From Rhodococcoides fascians A25f (GTDB lineage: Bacteria; Actinomycetota; Actinomycetes; Mycobacteriales; Mycobacteriaceae): DNA of 64,000 nt. Position 1 is the first letter of the stretch, and each line of letters opens with the position of its first letter. Location of the stretch: contig NZ_CP049744.1 of assembly GCF_000760935.2 (NCBI RefSeq), positions 3,441,501 to 3,505,500 of the forward strand, given 5' to 3'. The notes under the pieces were generated by a model. That model worked only from the letters and a program-made list of their open reading frames with translations. It did not search any database and had not been told where the DNA came from. The position numbers were made by a program, and so were the translations under genes. Shown here one piece after another: positions 1 to 9,028 of this stretch.

Positions 1-651
1 CGCCTCGTCTCGGAATCCGAACGGATCGGCCGTGACGCTCTGGTCGTGGCCGCATTCGACACCGAGCTGTTCGGACACTGGTGGCACGAGGGCCCTCAGT
101 GGTTGGAGAAGCTCATGCGCGCACTCCCGGCCGCCGGAATCACCGTCGGCACGCTGAACGACGCGCGCGAGCAGGGGTACGTCGGTGCACCGCTCGAACT
201 ACAGGATTCCTCGTGGGGATCGGGCAAGGACTGGCGAGTGTGGGCAGGAGACGATGTCGCCGACCTCGTTGCGCTCAATTCCGAAGTCTCCCGGACCGCG
301 CTCGACGCCGTCGATTCCGCTCGGGAGCACCGACGCAGCAACGGTGGGCCGGAACTACGCAATCGGGTCAGCGATCAGATACTGCGTGAGACACTGATGG
401 CAGTGGCCAGCGACTGGGCATTCATGGTCAGCAAGGACTCCGCCGCCGGTTATGCGCGGGAACGCGCGCACGTTCACGCGCATGCTCTGCGCGAGATCGC
501 TGCTGCGGCCATCGGCGGTTCGACAACCCGAGCGGCCGAACTGGCGAGGCAGTGGAACCGCGCGGACGGATTGTTCCCCGCGTTGGACGCGCGCCGCCTA
601 CCCGGCGCGCGCCGTGGCAGCGAGCCCGAAACTGCAGGGGGACGTCGATGA
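1..651 (+). CDS. GH57 1,4-alpha-glucan branching enzyme, C-terminal part (5' end outside window)
   Basis: The reading frame is open from base 1, so the gene starts upstream. Near the start is FDTELFGHWWHEG, the GH57 motif that carries the general acid/base aspartate (the D of FDTE). The following 170 residues are the helical C-terminal region usual for GH57 branching enzymes. The enzyme makes alpha-1,6 branches in alpha-1,4-glucans. It resembles Rv3031 of the methylglucose-lipopolysaccharide/glycogen locus, and the next gene is an Rv3032-like glucosyltransferase. The stop codon overlaps that gene's ATG by 4 bases, which implies translational coupling. Confidence 0.9.
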   Translation, partial: RLVSESERIGRDALVVAAFDTELFGHWWHEGPQWLEKLMRALPAAGITVGTLNDAREQGYVGAPLELQDSSWGSGKDWRVWAGDDVADLVALNSEVSRTALDAVDSAREHRRSNGGPELRNRVSDQILRETLMAVASDWAFMVSKDSAAGYARERAHVHAHALREIAAAAIGGSTTRAAELARQWNRADGLFPALDARRLPGARRGSEPETAGGRR

Positions 652-1895
652 AGATTCTGATGGTGTCGTGGGAATACCCACCCGTCGTGGTCGGCGGACT
701 CGGCCGCCACGTTCATCACCTGGCGACCGAACTGGTCCGCTGCGGACACGAGGTCGTCGTCCTGTCGCGTCGACCCACCGGAACCGACGCCGCCACGCAC
801 CCGACCTCGCATCACATCGAGGACGGCGTTCTCGTCGTTGCCGTCGCGGAGGACCCGGCTCACTTCGTCTTCGGGGAAGACATGCTCGCGTGGACCCTGG
901 CGATGGGTCACGCGATGGTCCGGGCCGGTGTCGCGCTGAGCAAGCCGGGGCTGGGCGAGGGCTGGCAGCCCGACGTCGTCCACGCCCACGACTGGCTCGT
1001 TGCGCACCCCGCCATCGCTCTGGCCGAGTTCTACGACGTACCGCTGGTCTCGACCATCCACGCCACCGAGGCCGGACGTCACAGTGGCTGGATCTCCGGT
1101 CCCGTCAACCGTCAGGTGCATTCCGTCGAATGGTGGCTGGCCAACGACTCGGATGCAGTCATCACCTGCTCGGCGTCGATGCGAGACGAGGTGACCACGT
1201 TGTTCGGTGTGTCCGAGTCGTCGGTCTCGGTCATTCGCAACGGAATCGACGGATCCACCTGGAGCTTCCGACGACGCGAGCCCCGATCCGAGCCCGCGAA
1301 GCTGCTCTACGTCGGCCGGCTCGAATACGAGAAGGGCATCCAGGACGCAATCGCCGCCCTCCCCCGTATTCGGCGGAGTCACCCGGGTACCACTCTGCAC
1401 ATCGCCGGTGAGGGAACGCAGTTCGCTTGGTTGGCGGGGCTGGCGCGCACGCACCGGGTGAGCCGGGCAGTGTCGTTCCTGGGCAACCTGGATCACACCG
1501 AGTTGCTCGGTTGGCTGCACGGAGCCGACGCCATCGTCCTGCCGAGCCGATACGAACCGTTCGGCATCATCGCTCTCGAGGCCGCGGCCGCAGGCACACC
1601 GTTGGTCGCGTCCACCGCAGGCGGCCTCGGCGAAGCAATCGTCGACGGTGTCACCGGTCTGTCCTTCGCGCCCGCGGATGTCGCTGGGCTCGCCGCGGCC
1701 GTGCGGAAGGTGCTCGACAACGCCGACGCCGCGCAGGAACGGGCGGTAGCGGCTCGAGAACGCCTCGATGTCGACTTCGACTGGAAACACGTCGCCGAGG
1801 CGACGGCCCGGGTCTACCTGGAAGCCAAGCGTAAGGTTCGCCATCCGCTGGGCCGTCCGCACATCGTCGAACGCGCTCTCCCCGGCCGCACGTGA
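648..1895 (+). CDS. GT4 alpha-(1,4)-glucosyltransferase (Rv3032-like)
   Basis: 415 residues, cytosolic. The protein opens with MKILMVSWEYPPVVVGGLGR, the glycine-rich donor-side loop of glycogen-synthase-like enzymes. A Rossmann N-terminal half is followed by a group 1 glycosyltransferase domain at about residues 215-375. The E-x7-E motif reads EPFGIIALE near residue 305. The family elongates linear alpha-1,4-glucans for methylglucose lipopolysaccharide and glycogen. The ATG at 648 is preceded by a run of Gs and overlaps the upstream branching-enzyme stop, so both products probably act together on the same polymer. Confidence 0.9.
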   Translation: MKILMVSWEYPPVVVGGLGRHVHHLATELVRCGHEVVVLSRRPTGTDAATHPTSHHIEDGVLVVAVAEDPAHFVFGEDMLAWTLAMGHAMVRAGVALSKPGLGEGWQPDVVHAHDWLVAHPAIALAEFYDVPLVSTIHATEAGRHSGWISGPVNRQVHSVEWWLANDSDAVITCSASMRDEVTTLFGVSESSVSVIRNGIDGSTWSFRRREPRSEPAKLLYVGRLEYEKGIQDAIAALPRIRRSHPGTTLHIAGEGTQFAWLAGLARTHRVSRAVSFLGNLDHTELLGWLHGADAIVLPSRYEPFGIIALEAAAAGTPLVASTAGGLGEAIVDGVTGLSFAPADVAGLAAAVRKVLDNADAAQERAVAARERLDVDFDWKHVAEATARVYLEAKRKVRHPLGRPHIVERALPGRT

Positions 1896-1938
1896 GCAGA
1901 ACCTCGTAACCCACTACGACTTTCCGCTCACCTGGTCG

Positions 1939-2700
1939 TCAGCTCTCCCGCGCCGCCTCGGCCTGACCGAGGGCCTTCTTGCGTGCAATGTCCTCCAGCG
2001 CCGCAATGTATTTCGCGCGTTCTGCGGCACCGGCTTCCCACGCGTCCTTGCGATTGCGGACAACTTTGGCCGGGGCACCGACGGCGATGCTGTAATCGGG
2101 AATCTCGCCCTTGACCACGGCATGGGCACCGAGCACGCAGCCGCGTCCGATCCTGGTCTCGCGCAGAATCGTCACCTTGGCCGCGATCCAGGTGTCCGGC
2201 CCTATTCGCACGGGCCCCTTCACGATTCCCTGGTCCTTGATGGGCATGTTCACATCGTCCATCCGATGATCGAAATCGCAGATGTAGCACCAGTCGGCCA
2301 CCAGCGTCGACGCGCCGATCTCGATGTCGAGGTAGGTGTTGACGACGTTGTCCTTGCCGAACACCACCTTGTCACCGATCCGCAGCGAACCCTCGTGGCA
2401 TCGAATGGCATTGCCGTCGCCGATGTGTACCCAGCGCCCGATCTCGAGACGCGAGAGCTCGGGGGTGGAGTGGATCTCGACGTTCTTGCCGAGAAATACC
2501 ATGCCCCTCAGAATCACGTGCGGGTTGGCCATCTTGAACTTCGCAAGTCGGTAGTACCGCACGAGATACCAGGGCGTGTACGCCTTGTTCGCGAGCACCC
2601 AATCGAGGGACGCACGCGTCAGGAAACGCGCCTGCTCTGTATCGCGTCGTCTCGACCCGCGCCAGCGTGTCCGCAGCGGCGCGTTCCACATACTCGTCAT
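1939..2700 (-). CDS. Left-handed beta-helix (hexapeptide) acyltransferase, Rv3034c-like
   Basis: 253 residues. From about residue 75 to 215 it shows imperfect hexapeptide repeats of the LbH type (for example IGRWVHIG, IGPDTWIA, IGRGCVLGAHAVV), the fold of O-acetyltransferases. The last turn, IPDYSIAVGAPAKVVR, is the characteristic cap of this family. The position next to Rv3031/Rv3032-like genes suggests acylation of a sugar in methylglucose-lipopolysaccharide synthesis; acceptor and acyl donor cannot be read from sequence. It converges on the glucosyltransferase and diverges from the lipoprotein gene. An alternative ATG lies three codons in. Confidence 0.75.
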   Translation of the reverse strand: MTSMWNAPLRTRWRGSRRRDTEQARFLTRASLDWVLANKAYTPWYLVRYYRLAKFKMANPHVILRGMVFLGKNVEIHSTPELSRLEIGRWVHIGDGNAIRCHEGSLRIGDKVVFGKDNVVNTYLDIEIGASTLVADWCYICDFDHRMDDVNMPIKDQGIVKGPVRIGPDTWIAAKVTILRETRIGRGCVLGAHAVVKGEIPDYSIAVGAPAKVVRNRKDAWEAGAAERAKYIAALEDIARKKALGQAEAARES

Positions 2701-2848
2701 GGTCGTTCACCCTAGTTTCTCGTTCGCCCGCTCTCTGCCGGCACCCGTCGGCGGGCTAGGGTTGCCTGTCGACTGTTGCCAGTCGGCGCAGGAGAACAGG
2801 ACGCCCCGGCACCGCGTCGGGCACGGAAGACCTCATGGGGAGCGATCG

Positions 2849-4171
2849 ATGCACGGCGTCAGTGCCCACGGCAGGACCGGCAGAAAGGTCACTGCGTTCG
2901 CCGCTGCGGTTGTGCTGGTGACCCTGAGCGGCTGCAGTTCCGACACCGCTGCCATCGAACCGCTCTCACCCGATTCGTGGCCCGCCTCCCACGCGAACGC
3001 GCACAACAGTGGATCGACCGCAGTGTCGGTCGACTCTCCCCTCACGTTGGACTGGACGCGGCCCACCGGCGGCACCGTGAGCTCTCCGGTGTCCATCGGC
3101 TCGACGGGCCAGATGTTCGTCACCGCAGCCACCGAATCCGGGTGCAACCTCTTCTCCTTCGAGATCGACTCCGCTCGCAAGCGCTGGTGCAATCGCGTCG
3201 GACCATCGGTCGTGACGGCAACGCCTACCGTCGACTCCGCGATCAACGTGTACATCGGTGACGACGGCGGCATGAACTCGTACAACGATCACGGGCAACT
3301 TCGTTGGCGGACACCGGTGTACGGGGTACCGAAGTCGGCTCAGTTCCTCGGCGACGGGAGCGTGCTCTCGGTGACCCAGATGGGTCAGGTCAGCGTTCTG
3401 GACACCCAGAACGGGCAGCTTCGAGTGCCCATCCTCGACCTCGTTCCGACGCCGAACTTCCTCACCGATCCGAACTCCGATTTTCAGCCGGTCGACACCG
3501 GGCTCGCCGAGTGCAGTGCGGGAGGGTCGGAGTGCGTCGTACCAGCAGCACCCGCGGTCGACACCGCAACCGGAGCGATCTATCTCACACTGTGGCGTCC
3601 GGGTTCGATTGCGCCGCAACTCGTTTCACTGCAGTACAACCGCGATGGCTCCCCCGGACTCACCGAACGCTGGTCCTCGGACCTCTTGCCCGCAGGAGTC
3701 GCGTCGTCTCCGGTGCTGTCCGAGGACGGGTCGACGGTCTACGTGGCCGACGTCGACGGCCGGTTGACCGCGTTCGACACCGCGGACGGGCGGCAGAGGT
3801 GGACCGAGGGCACCGGACTCGGAGTCGGGGCGTCCCCGTCGATCGCCGCGGACGGCACCATCGTCCCCGCCGGCGGTGACGGCACCTTGGTCGGATTGCG
3901 CGACAACGGCGATTCCGTCGAGCGGGTGTGGGTGCGCGACGACATCGAACAAGCGGGAACAGCAGCACAATCCGCAGACGGCCGCGGCCATACCGTCGTC
4001 CGCGACGGCGACGGACTGGCGCTGCTCACGTTCGATTCGGCTACCGGCAGCACGGTGGACTCACAGCCTGTTCCCGACGTCGTCGGAGCCACCGTCGGCA
4101 CGTCCATCGGGCCGGACGGGCAGGTCGTCACCGCGAGCTATCTGGGTGAGATCTTCACCTACACCGGCTGA
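2849..4171 (+). CDS. PQQ-repeat beta-propeller lipoprotein (Rv3035-like)
   Basis: 440 residues. A signal sequence ends in the lipobox LSGC, with the lipidated Cys at residue 29, so the mature protein should be anchored on the outer face of the membrane. The body has repeated blade-like segments (VYVADVDGRLTAFDTADGRQ and similar) typical of PQQ-like/WD40-like propellers. No catalytic residues are recognised. The ATG has the ribosome-binding sequence GGGGAG upstream; a longer in-frame opening from 2576 has no support. The last 13 bases overlap the end of the convergent methyltransferase gene. The role is unknown; the position matches Rv3035. Confidence 0.8.
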   Translation: MHGVSAHGRTGRKVTAFAAAVVLVTLSGCSSDTAAIEPLSPDSWPASHANAHNSGSTAVSVDSPLTLDWTRPTGGTVSSPVSIGSTGQMFVTAATESGCNLFSFEIDSARKRWCNRVGPSVVTATPTVDSAINVYIGDDGGMNSYNDHGQLRWRTPVYGVPKSAQFLGDGSVLSVTQMGQVSVLDTQNGQLRVPILDLVPTPNFLTDPNSDFQPVDTGLAECSAGGSECVVPAAPAVDTATGAIYLTLWRPGSIAPQLVSLQYNRDGSPGLTERWSSDLLPAGVASSPVLSEDGSTVYVADVDGRLTAFDTADGRQRWTEGTGLGVGASPSIAADGTIVPAGGDGTLVGLRDNGDSVERVWVRDDIEQAGTAAQSADGRGHTVVRDGDGLALLTFDSATGSTVDSQPVPDVVGATVGTSIGPDGQVVTASYLGEIFTYTG

Positions 4172-5331
4172 TCGATCGCCCCGGGCGCGCAGACGAAGGA
4201 CACCGCGGACCGATCGATGCGGGTGATGACCACCGAGAGCGCGACGGTTCCGCGAAGCTTGAGCTTGGGCCGCAGTATCGCGGGATCCACGTCCACTCCG
4301 CGCACGAGTATCTCGACCGAGCCGCAGTCCATCCGATTCAGTTGCTGCCGAAGCACTTTCTCGGAGAACTTGGACTGCTCCAGAACCCGGAAGCCGCGTA
4401 CCCCCGCCGGTACCGTATCCCCGGTCAGGTATGCGATCCTCGGATCGAGTTGCCACAGACCGAATCTGGCACCGTAGTGACGAACCAGACCGGCCCTGAC
4501 CACTGCCCCGTCGGGGTCGACGATGTACTGCCCTGGCGGCCGTTCCGGAATGTCGTCGGATTCGGCATCGGTGATGTCCAGTGCGCTGCCATCGGAGCGA
4601 AGAACTGCCGCACGACGCCGAATACCCTTCTCGCTGAGCCCTTCCGACCACAGGCAGGCTTCACGCACCCCTCCGTCGAGCGAGACCACCTCTATCTCGC
4701 CGGGCCAATCGACAGCGTCGAAGTCGAGACCTGGCGCGCATTTGACGACCAGATCTCGGCCGCGATATGCGTCGAACAGTTCCGGTAGCGGAGGTTGCAG
4801 CGCTGCCGGATCATGGCGTCGCCGCCCGCCCGCTCGGCGGCCGGGATCGGCCACGACGACGGTCCCCCGCGTCGTCGGTGTCAGTGCGTCGGCCCGCAGC
4901 AGGGTGGCAGCAGGCACGTTGTGTGCGGCCATCCGAAGCCGGATCGGGTCGAGATCGCTCCCGACCGCCAGCTCGGCCGATCCGACCAGCACGGCCAGTT
5001 CACTGCCGATGGAGCACGTGACATCGTGCACTCGACGACCGGCCAGTCGCTCGGCACGCCTGCGCGCCACGAGTGTCGGAGTGGCTTGCTGGACGGCGTC
5101 GTCGGTCACCAGCCAGTGATCGGACTCGAACAACTTCACCCGGGCCTTGCGGCGGACAGTGACGGTTTCGATCAGGGCACTCGCGTGGTCGGGGAAGCGA
5201 GTGCGCACCGACGCTGTGTCGCGCACCGAGGTTCGAGCGTTCAGCTCGAGAGCGTCGACCGCAGCAAGAGCTCCGGCACCGGCCTCGCTTCGTAGGAAGT
5301 CGAGGTCGGTGCCGGTGAACTCGTAGCCCAC
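4159..5331 (-). CDS. Class I SAM-dependent methyltransferase with THUMP-like C-terminus (Rv3037c-like)
   Basis: 390 residues. An N-terminal helical part is followed by a Rossmann methyltransferase core around residues 95-215, with DVTCSIGSELAVL as the SAM-binding motif, the acidic VGSDLD at strand 2 and VVADPGRR where an NPP-type catalytic loop normally lies. The C-terminal third resembles the THUMP-like domain of RNA methyltransferases, so an RNA substrate is as plausible as a glycan. It matches Rv3037c in position, which has been proposed for methylglucose-lipopolysaccharide methylation. The 3' end overlaps the convergent lipoprotein gene by 13 bases. Confidence 0.75.
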   Translation of the reverse strand: MGYEFTGTDLDFLRSEAGAGALAAVDALELNARTSVRDTASVRTRFPDHASALIETVTVRRKARVKLFESDHWLVTDDAVQQATPTLVARRRAERLAGRRVHDVTCSIGSELAVLVGSAELAVGSDLDPIRLRMAAHNVPAATLLRADALTPTTRGTVVVADPGRRAGGRRRHDPAALQPPLPELFDAYRGRDLVVKCAPGLDFDAVDWPGEIEVVSLDGGVREACLWSEGLSEKGIRRRAAVLRSDGSALDITDAESDDIPERPPGQYIVDPDGAVVRAGLVRHYGARFGLWQLDPRIAYLTGDTVPAGVRGFRVLEQSKFSEKVLRQQLNRMDCGSVEILVRGVDVDPAILRPKLKLRGTVALSVVITRIDRSAVSFVCAPGAIDQPV

Positions 5332-5371
5332 TAGCGGACTCGAGCTCGGAGTCTGCGGCGGTCCGAGCCGA

Positions 5372-6424
5372 TCAAGCTCGAGGAGCAGGTTTGGTGCCGG
5401 TGATCATCACGTTGTAGAACAGCCCGCGCGGCACCACGTGCTGCAGCACGTTCTCGTCGACCCAGCTCAGTGTCTTCCAACCGCCGAAGGCGAACTTCGC
5501 CCAGTTCCAGCCCAGCTTGCCCGCCGGAACGGCAGCCTCGAAGGTCCGCACCGGCCACCCGAGCAGGGCGGCGGCGAACTCTTCGGTGTTCGCCTGCACG
5601 CGCTCGGCACCGGCCGACAGCGCGATGTTCTCCAGGTCGGTGGGATCGAATGTGTGGAGGTCGACGACGGCCTCGAGCGCAGCGGCTCGCGAAGACTCGT
5701 CGAGCTCTTCCTGCGGCTTGCGCCAACTCGCCAGGAACGGCAGCTTCGTCACGCGAGTGGTCGTTTCCCAGGTGATGCGTCCGAGCCAGCGAGCGTAGAA
5801 GTTGCCGACGGTGGTGGGTTCGCCTGCGAAGACGAATCGCCCGCCGGGCTTGAGCACGCGCAACACCTCGCGCAAGGACTGCTCGACATCCGGGATGTGA
5901 TGCAGCACAGCGTGTCCGACCACCAGATCGAACGTGTTGTCGTCGTACGGAATGGTCTCGGCATCGGCAACTCGGCCGTCCACGTCGAGACCGAGGTGCC
6001 CGGCGTTACGCAGTGCAACCTTCACCATTCCCGGTGACAGGTCGGTGACCGACCCCTTGTCGGCAATACCCGCCTGCATCAGATTGAGCAGGAAGAAACC
6101 GGTTCCACAGCCCAATTCCAAGGCGCGGCCGTACGGCAGAGCGGCCTGCGCGTCGGCATCCCCGGAGACAGCCTGATCGAACCTTCCGCGGGCGTAGTCG
6201 ATGCAGCGCTCGTCGTAGGAAATCGACCATTTGTCGTCGTAGGTCTCGGCTTCCCAGTCGTGGTACAACACCTGCGCCAGTTTGGTGTCCGATCGCGCGG
6301 CCTCGACCTGTTCGGCAGTGGCGTGCGGGTTCGGGGCGGGATCGACCGTCCGGTCGTCGGCCTCGGCCGGGGCCGTCACACTGGAGATCGATCGATTCAC
6401 ACCGTCGTGGGGGCTTGCAGTCAT
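5372..6424 (-). CDS. Class I SAM-dependent methyltransferase (Rv3038c-like)
   Basis: 350 residues. A Methyltransf_11-type core lies at about residues 95-205, with motif I ELGCGTGFFLLNL, motif II VTDLSPGM and motif IV FDLVVGHAVLHH. The C-terminal 130 residues are family-specific and probably form a substrate lid. The product resembles UbiE/MenG-like small-molecule methyltransferases, but the methyl acceptor is not known. It lies 40 bases upstream of the THUMP-like methyltransferase on the same strand. The position matches Rv3038c. Confidence 0.75.
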   Translation of the reverse strand: MTASPHDGVNRSISSVTAPAEADDRTVDPAPNPHATAEQVEAARSDTKLAQVLYHDWEAETYDDKWSISYDERCIDYARGRFDQAVSGDADAQAALPYGRALELGCGTGFFLLNLMQAGIADKGSVTDLSPGMVKVALRNAGHLGLDVDGRVADAETIPYDDNTFDLVVGHAVLHHIPDVEQSLREVLRVLKPGGRFVFAGEPTTVGNFYARWLGRITWETTTRVTKLPFLASWRKPQEELDESSRAAALEAVVDLHTFDPTDLENIALSAGAERVQANTEEFAAALLGWPVRTFEAAVPAGKLGWNWAKFAFGGWKTLSWVDENVLQHVVPRGLFYNVMITGTKPAPRA

Positions 6425-6482
6425 CAGGCGAGCCTACTATCCGGTAGCTGTGAAACAACTCCGTCGGTCGACGGGGATTGCG

Positions 6483-7262
6483 TCACCGGCCGGTGAAGGT
6501 CGCTTTGCCCGGGCCGTCGGCCACGAAGGACTCCATCCCGATCGTGCGATCGTCGGTGGCGAACAGCGCCGCGAATTGCTGGGCCTCGATCCGAAGGCCG
6601 TTGGTGAGATCGACGTCGAGCCCCTGGTCGATCGACGCTTTTGCGGCGGCGAGCGCCCGCGATGCTCCCGTGGTGAATTGCATGGCCCACGCCCGCGCCG
6701 CGTTGTACACCTCGTCGGGGGCCACCACCTCGTCCACCAGACCGATCCGCAGGGCCTCCTCCGCTCCGACGAAGCGGCCGGTGAAGACCATGTCCTTTGC
6801 TCGACTCGGGCCGATCAACCGCGCGAGTCGTTGAGTGCCACCGCCGCCGGGAATGACACCGAGGAGCACTTCGGGGACACCGAACTTGGCGTTGTCTCCG
6901 GCAATTCGACGATCGGCACCGAGGGCGACCTCGAGTCCACCGCCGAGCGCGTATCCGGTCACGGCAGCGACGACCGGCTTGGGGATGGTGCTCAGCGAGC
7001 CCAGAGCGGACTGCAGGTCTCCGGCGATCTCCGCCATTTCCGCCGCCGACAGCGCCACCATCTCCTTGATGTCCGCACCGGCCGCGAACACCTTCTCGCC
7101 GCCGTAGACGACGACAGCCTTGACGTCGGTGTTCACGGTCGCTTCCCGAGCCGCCGAACGAATCTCTTCCTGCATCTGACGATCGAGTGCATTCATCGGC
7201 GGTCGGTCCAGGCGGATGGTGCCGATACCGTCGGATACTTCGAGATTCACGAACTCAGCCAT
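6483..7262 (-). CDS. echA17: Enoyl-CoA hydratase/isomerase family protein (EchA17-like)
   Basis: 259 residues, a single crotonase domain. The CoA oxyanion-hole segments are AAGADIKEM (about 65-73) and ALGGGLEVALG (about 107-117). The first catalytic Glu of hydratases is present in FGVPEVLLG, while the second Glu position, in the block RAKDMVFTG, is Asp. Hydratases add water to trans-2-enoyl-CoA in beta-oxidation; the substitution leaves room for a different crotonase reaction. The neighbour order matches Rv3038c-Rv3039c-Rv3040c. Confidence 0.85.
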   Translation of the reverse strand: MAEFVNLEVSDGIGTIRLDRPPMNALDRQMQEEIRSAAREATVNTDVKAVVVYGGEKVFAAGADIKEMVALSAAEMAEIAGDLQSALGSLSTIPKPVVAAVTGYALGGGLEVALGADRRIAGDNAKFGVPEVLLGVIPGGGGTQRLARLIGPSRAKDMVFTGRFVGAEEALRIGLVDEVVAPDEVYNAARAWAMQFTTGASRALAAAKASIDQGLDVDLTNGLRIEAQQFAALFATDDRTIGMESFVADGPGKATFTGR

Positions 7263-7288
7263 GGGCCGAAAGGCTACCCGGCGACAGT

Positions 7289-8104
7289 TCAGCGATCGGC
7301 CCAGGGATGTCGCGTTCCGGCGTAGTACGCGTCGTCCCCGTCGAAGATCACCCGGACCGCGCCGTCCTCACGGGTGAGAATCGGCAGGATCGGGGTGATG
7401 TCACGTTCGTGATCGACAACGTCGGCGACGGTGTCGAACCGAGACAGTGCGTCCAACTGGCTCCAGGTCGGTGGGAGCAGGATGGTGTTTCCCTTTCGCC
7501 AGTCCGCCAAAGCATCACCGGTCGAACGCCAACTCACCGATGCTGCTTCGCTGGTTTCCCCGTCCGCCTTCTGGCCTTCCGGGAGCACTGCGACGAAGAA
7601 CCGGGTGTCGTACCGTCGCGCTTCGCCCACCGGTGTGATCCAGTGCGACCACGGCCGAAGCAGGTCCGAGCGCAACACCAGGTCGTGTGCGGTGAGAAAT
7701 TCGGCGAACGAGAGTTCGCGGCGCTCGAGTCGACCTCGCTCCGCGGCGAACGGAGCAGTGTCGGCAACGATGGAATCCGGTGCCGACCCGGCCAGGAGCA
7801 CACCGCACTCCTCGAACGTCTCGCGCGCCGCGGCGCACACCAGTGCTTGCGCCTTGCCCTCGTCGGTTCCGAGGCGTTCGGCCCACCACGTCGGCGGTGG
7901 GCCTGCCCATCCCACGTCGGCCGCGGCGTCCGATGGATCGACACCGCCTCCGGGAAATACCGTCATTCCGCCCGCGAACGCCATTCCGCCGACCCGTTCG
8001 AGAAGAAATACTTCTATCTCGGAACGGAGGCGTCCGTCACGGATCAGGATGACTGTCGAGGCGTCACGCGCAGGTACGTGATCGGCAGCACTGTTCGAGC
8101 TCAT
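7289..8104 (-). CDS. Nudix hydrolase (Rv3040c-like)
   Basis: 271 residues starting with MSSNSAADHV. FPGGGVDPSD and AARETFEECGVLLAG form a Nudix signature split by about 35 extra residues, as in the long NUDT19/Rv3040c type that acts on CoA-like or nucleotide diphosphate substrates; REtFEE supplies the metal-binding glutamates. A longer in-frame extension to 8866 runs antisense through the ABC gene and is not credible. It lies 26 bases upstream of echA17 and is probably co-transcribed with it. Confidence 0.85.
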   Translation of the reverse strand: MSSNSAADHVPARDASTVILIRDGRLRSEIEVFLLERVGGMAFAGGMTVFPGGGVDPSDAAADVGWAGPPPTWWAERLGTDEGKAQALVCAAARETFEECGVLLAGSAPDSIVADTAPFAAERGRLERRELSFAEFLTAHDLVLRSDLLRPWSHWITPVGEARRYDTRFFVAVLPEGQKADGETSEAASVSWRSTGDALADWRKGNTILLPPTWSQLDALSRFDTVADVVDHERDITPILPILTREDGAVRVIFDGDDAYYAGTRHPWADR

Positions 8105-8154
8105 GAAAGGCAACGTACCGCTGAGCAGCTCCGCGAGATCGGGGTGGTCCAGCG

Positions 8155-8976
8155 CTAGCGTCGGTGCGCACCGGCAGCCCGAGTGCGACGGGCGAAGAAG
8201 CGGCCATCGACACGGTCGAGCGCGATCGACTGGCTGAACGCCTCGGTGAGGTTCTCCGCGGTGATGACATCGTCCACCAGCCCCTGGGCCACCACACCGC
8301 CTTCCTTGAGCAGCAATGCGTGGCTGAAACCCGGGGGGATTTCCTCGACGTGATGGGTGATCAGCACGGTGGCAGGGGAATCCGGGTCGGCGGCGATATC
8401 GGCAAGACGTGACACCAGTTCCTCGCGACCGCCCAGGTCGAGACCCGCCGCAGGCTCGTCGAGCAGCAGCAGTTCGGGGTCGGTCATCAACGCACGCGCG
8501 ATCAGAACCCGCTTGCGTTCGCCTTCCGAGAGGGTGCCGTAGGTGCGTGTGGCGAGATGCTCGGCACCGAGACTTTCCAGCATCTCCACAGCGCGCTCGG
8601 TGTCGACTGCGTCGTATTTCTCGCGCCAGCGTCCCAGCACGGAGTATCCGGCGGAGACCACCAGATCGGACACGAGCTCGTCGGCCGGAATGCGGTGGGC
8701 CAGCGAGGACGACGACAACCCGATCCGTGGCCGGAGTTCGGAGACGTCGGCTTTGCCCATGACCTCGCCGAGAACGTGGGCGACACCCGATGTCGGATGG
8801 ATCTCGGCGGCCGCGATGCGCAGCAACGACGTCTTTCCGGCACCGTTCGGCCCGAGGACGACCCACCGTTCGTCCAGTTCCACCTTCCAGGTGACGGGCC
8901 CCACCAAGGTCACACCACCACGGCGGACGACGACATCGGTGAAATCTACGAGCAGGTCGGGATCCGGTTCAGACAC
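8155..8976 (-). CDS. ABC transporter ATP-binding protein (Rv3041c-like)
   Basis: 273 residues. It has all ATPase motifs: Walker A GPNGAGKT (about residue 41), signature LSEGERKR, Walker B ELLLLDEPAAG and a switch His in LITHHVEE. No membrane domain is fused and no permease gene is adjacent, so it may be a soluble non-transport ABC protein or use a distant permease. The GTG at 8976 gives VSEPDPDLL, the start expected by family alignment; an ATG seven codons upstream is possible. It is divergent from glgX with about 50 bases between. Confidence 0.85.
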   Translation of the reverse strand: MSEPDPDLLVDFTDVVVRRGGVTLVGPVTWKVELDERWVVLGPNGAGKTSLLRIAAAEIHPTSGVAHVLGEVMGKADVSELRPRIGLSSSSLAHRIPADELVSDLVVSAGYSVLGRWREKYDAVDTERAVEMLESLGAEHLATRTYGTLSEGERKRVLIARALMTDPELLLLDEPAAGLDLGGREELVSRLADIAADPDSPATVLITHHVEEIPPGFSHALLLKEGGVVAQGLVDDVITAENLTEAFSQSIALDRVDGRFFARRTRAAGAHRR

Positions 8977-9028
8977 GACGCCTATCTTCCCGCACATCGA
9001 CCCTGCATTCACGGCAGGATGTGCACGC

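Noticed and set aside
474..1862. Long minus-strand open frame antisense to the glucosyltransferase gene
   Set aside because: It has no family motif and mirrors the high-GC codon pattern of the real gene on the plus strand.
8105..8866. Upstream extension of the Nudix hydrolase frame
   Set aside because: It runs antisense through the ABC ATPase gene and is Arg-rich without a domain; the ATG at 8104 gives the usual family start.
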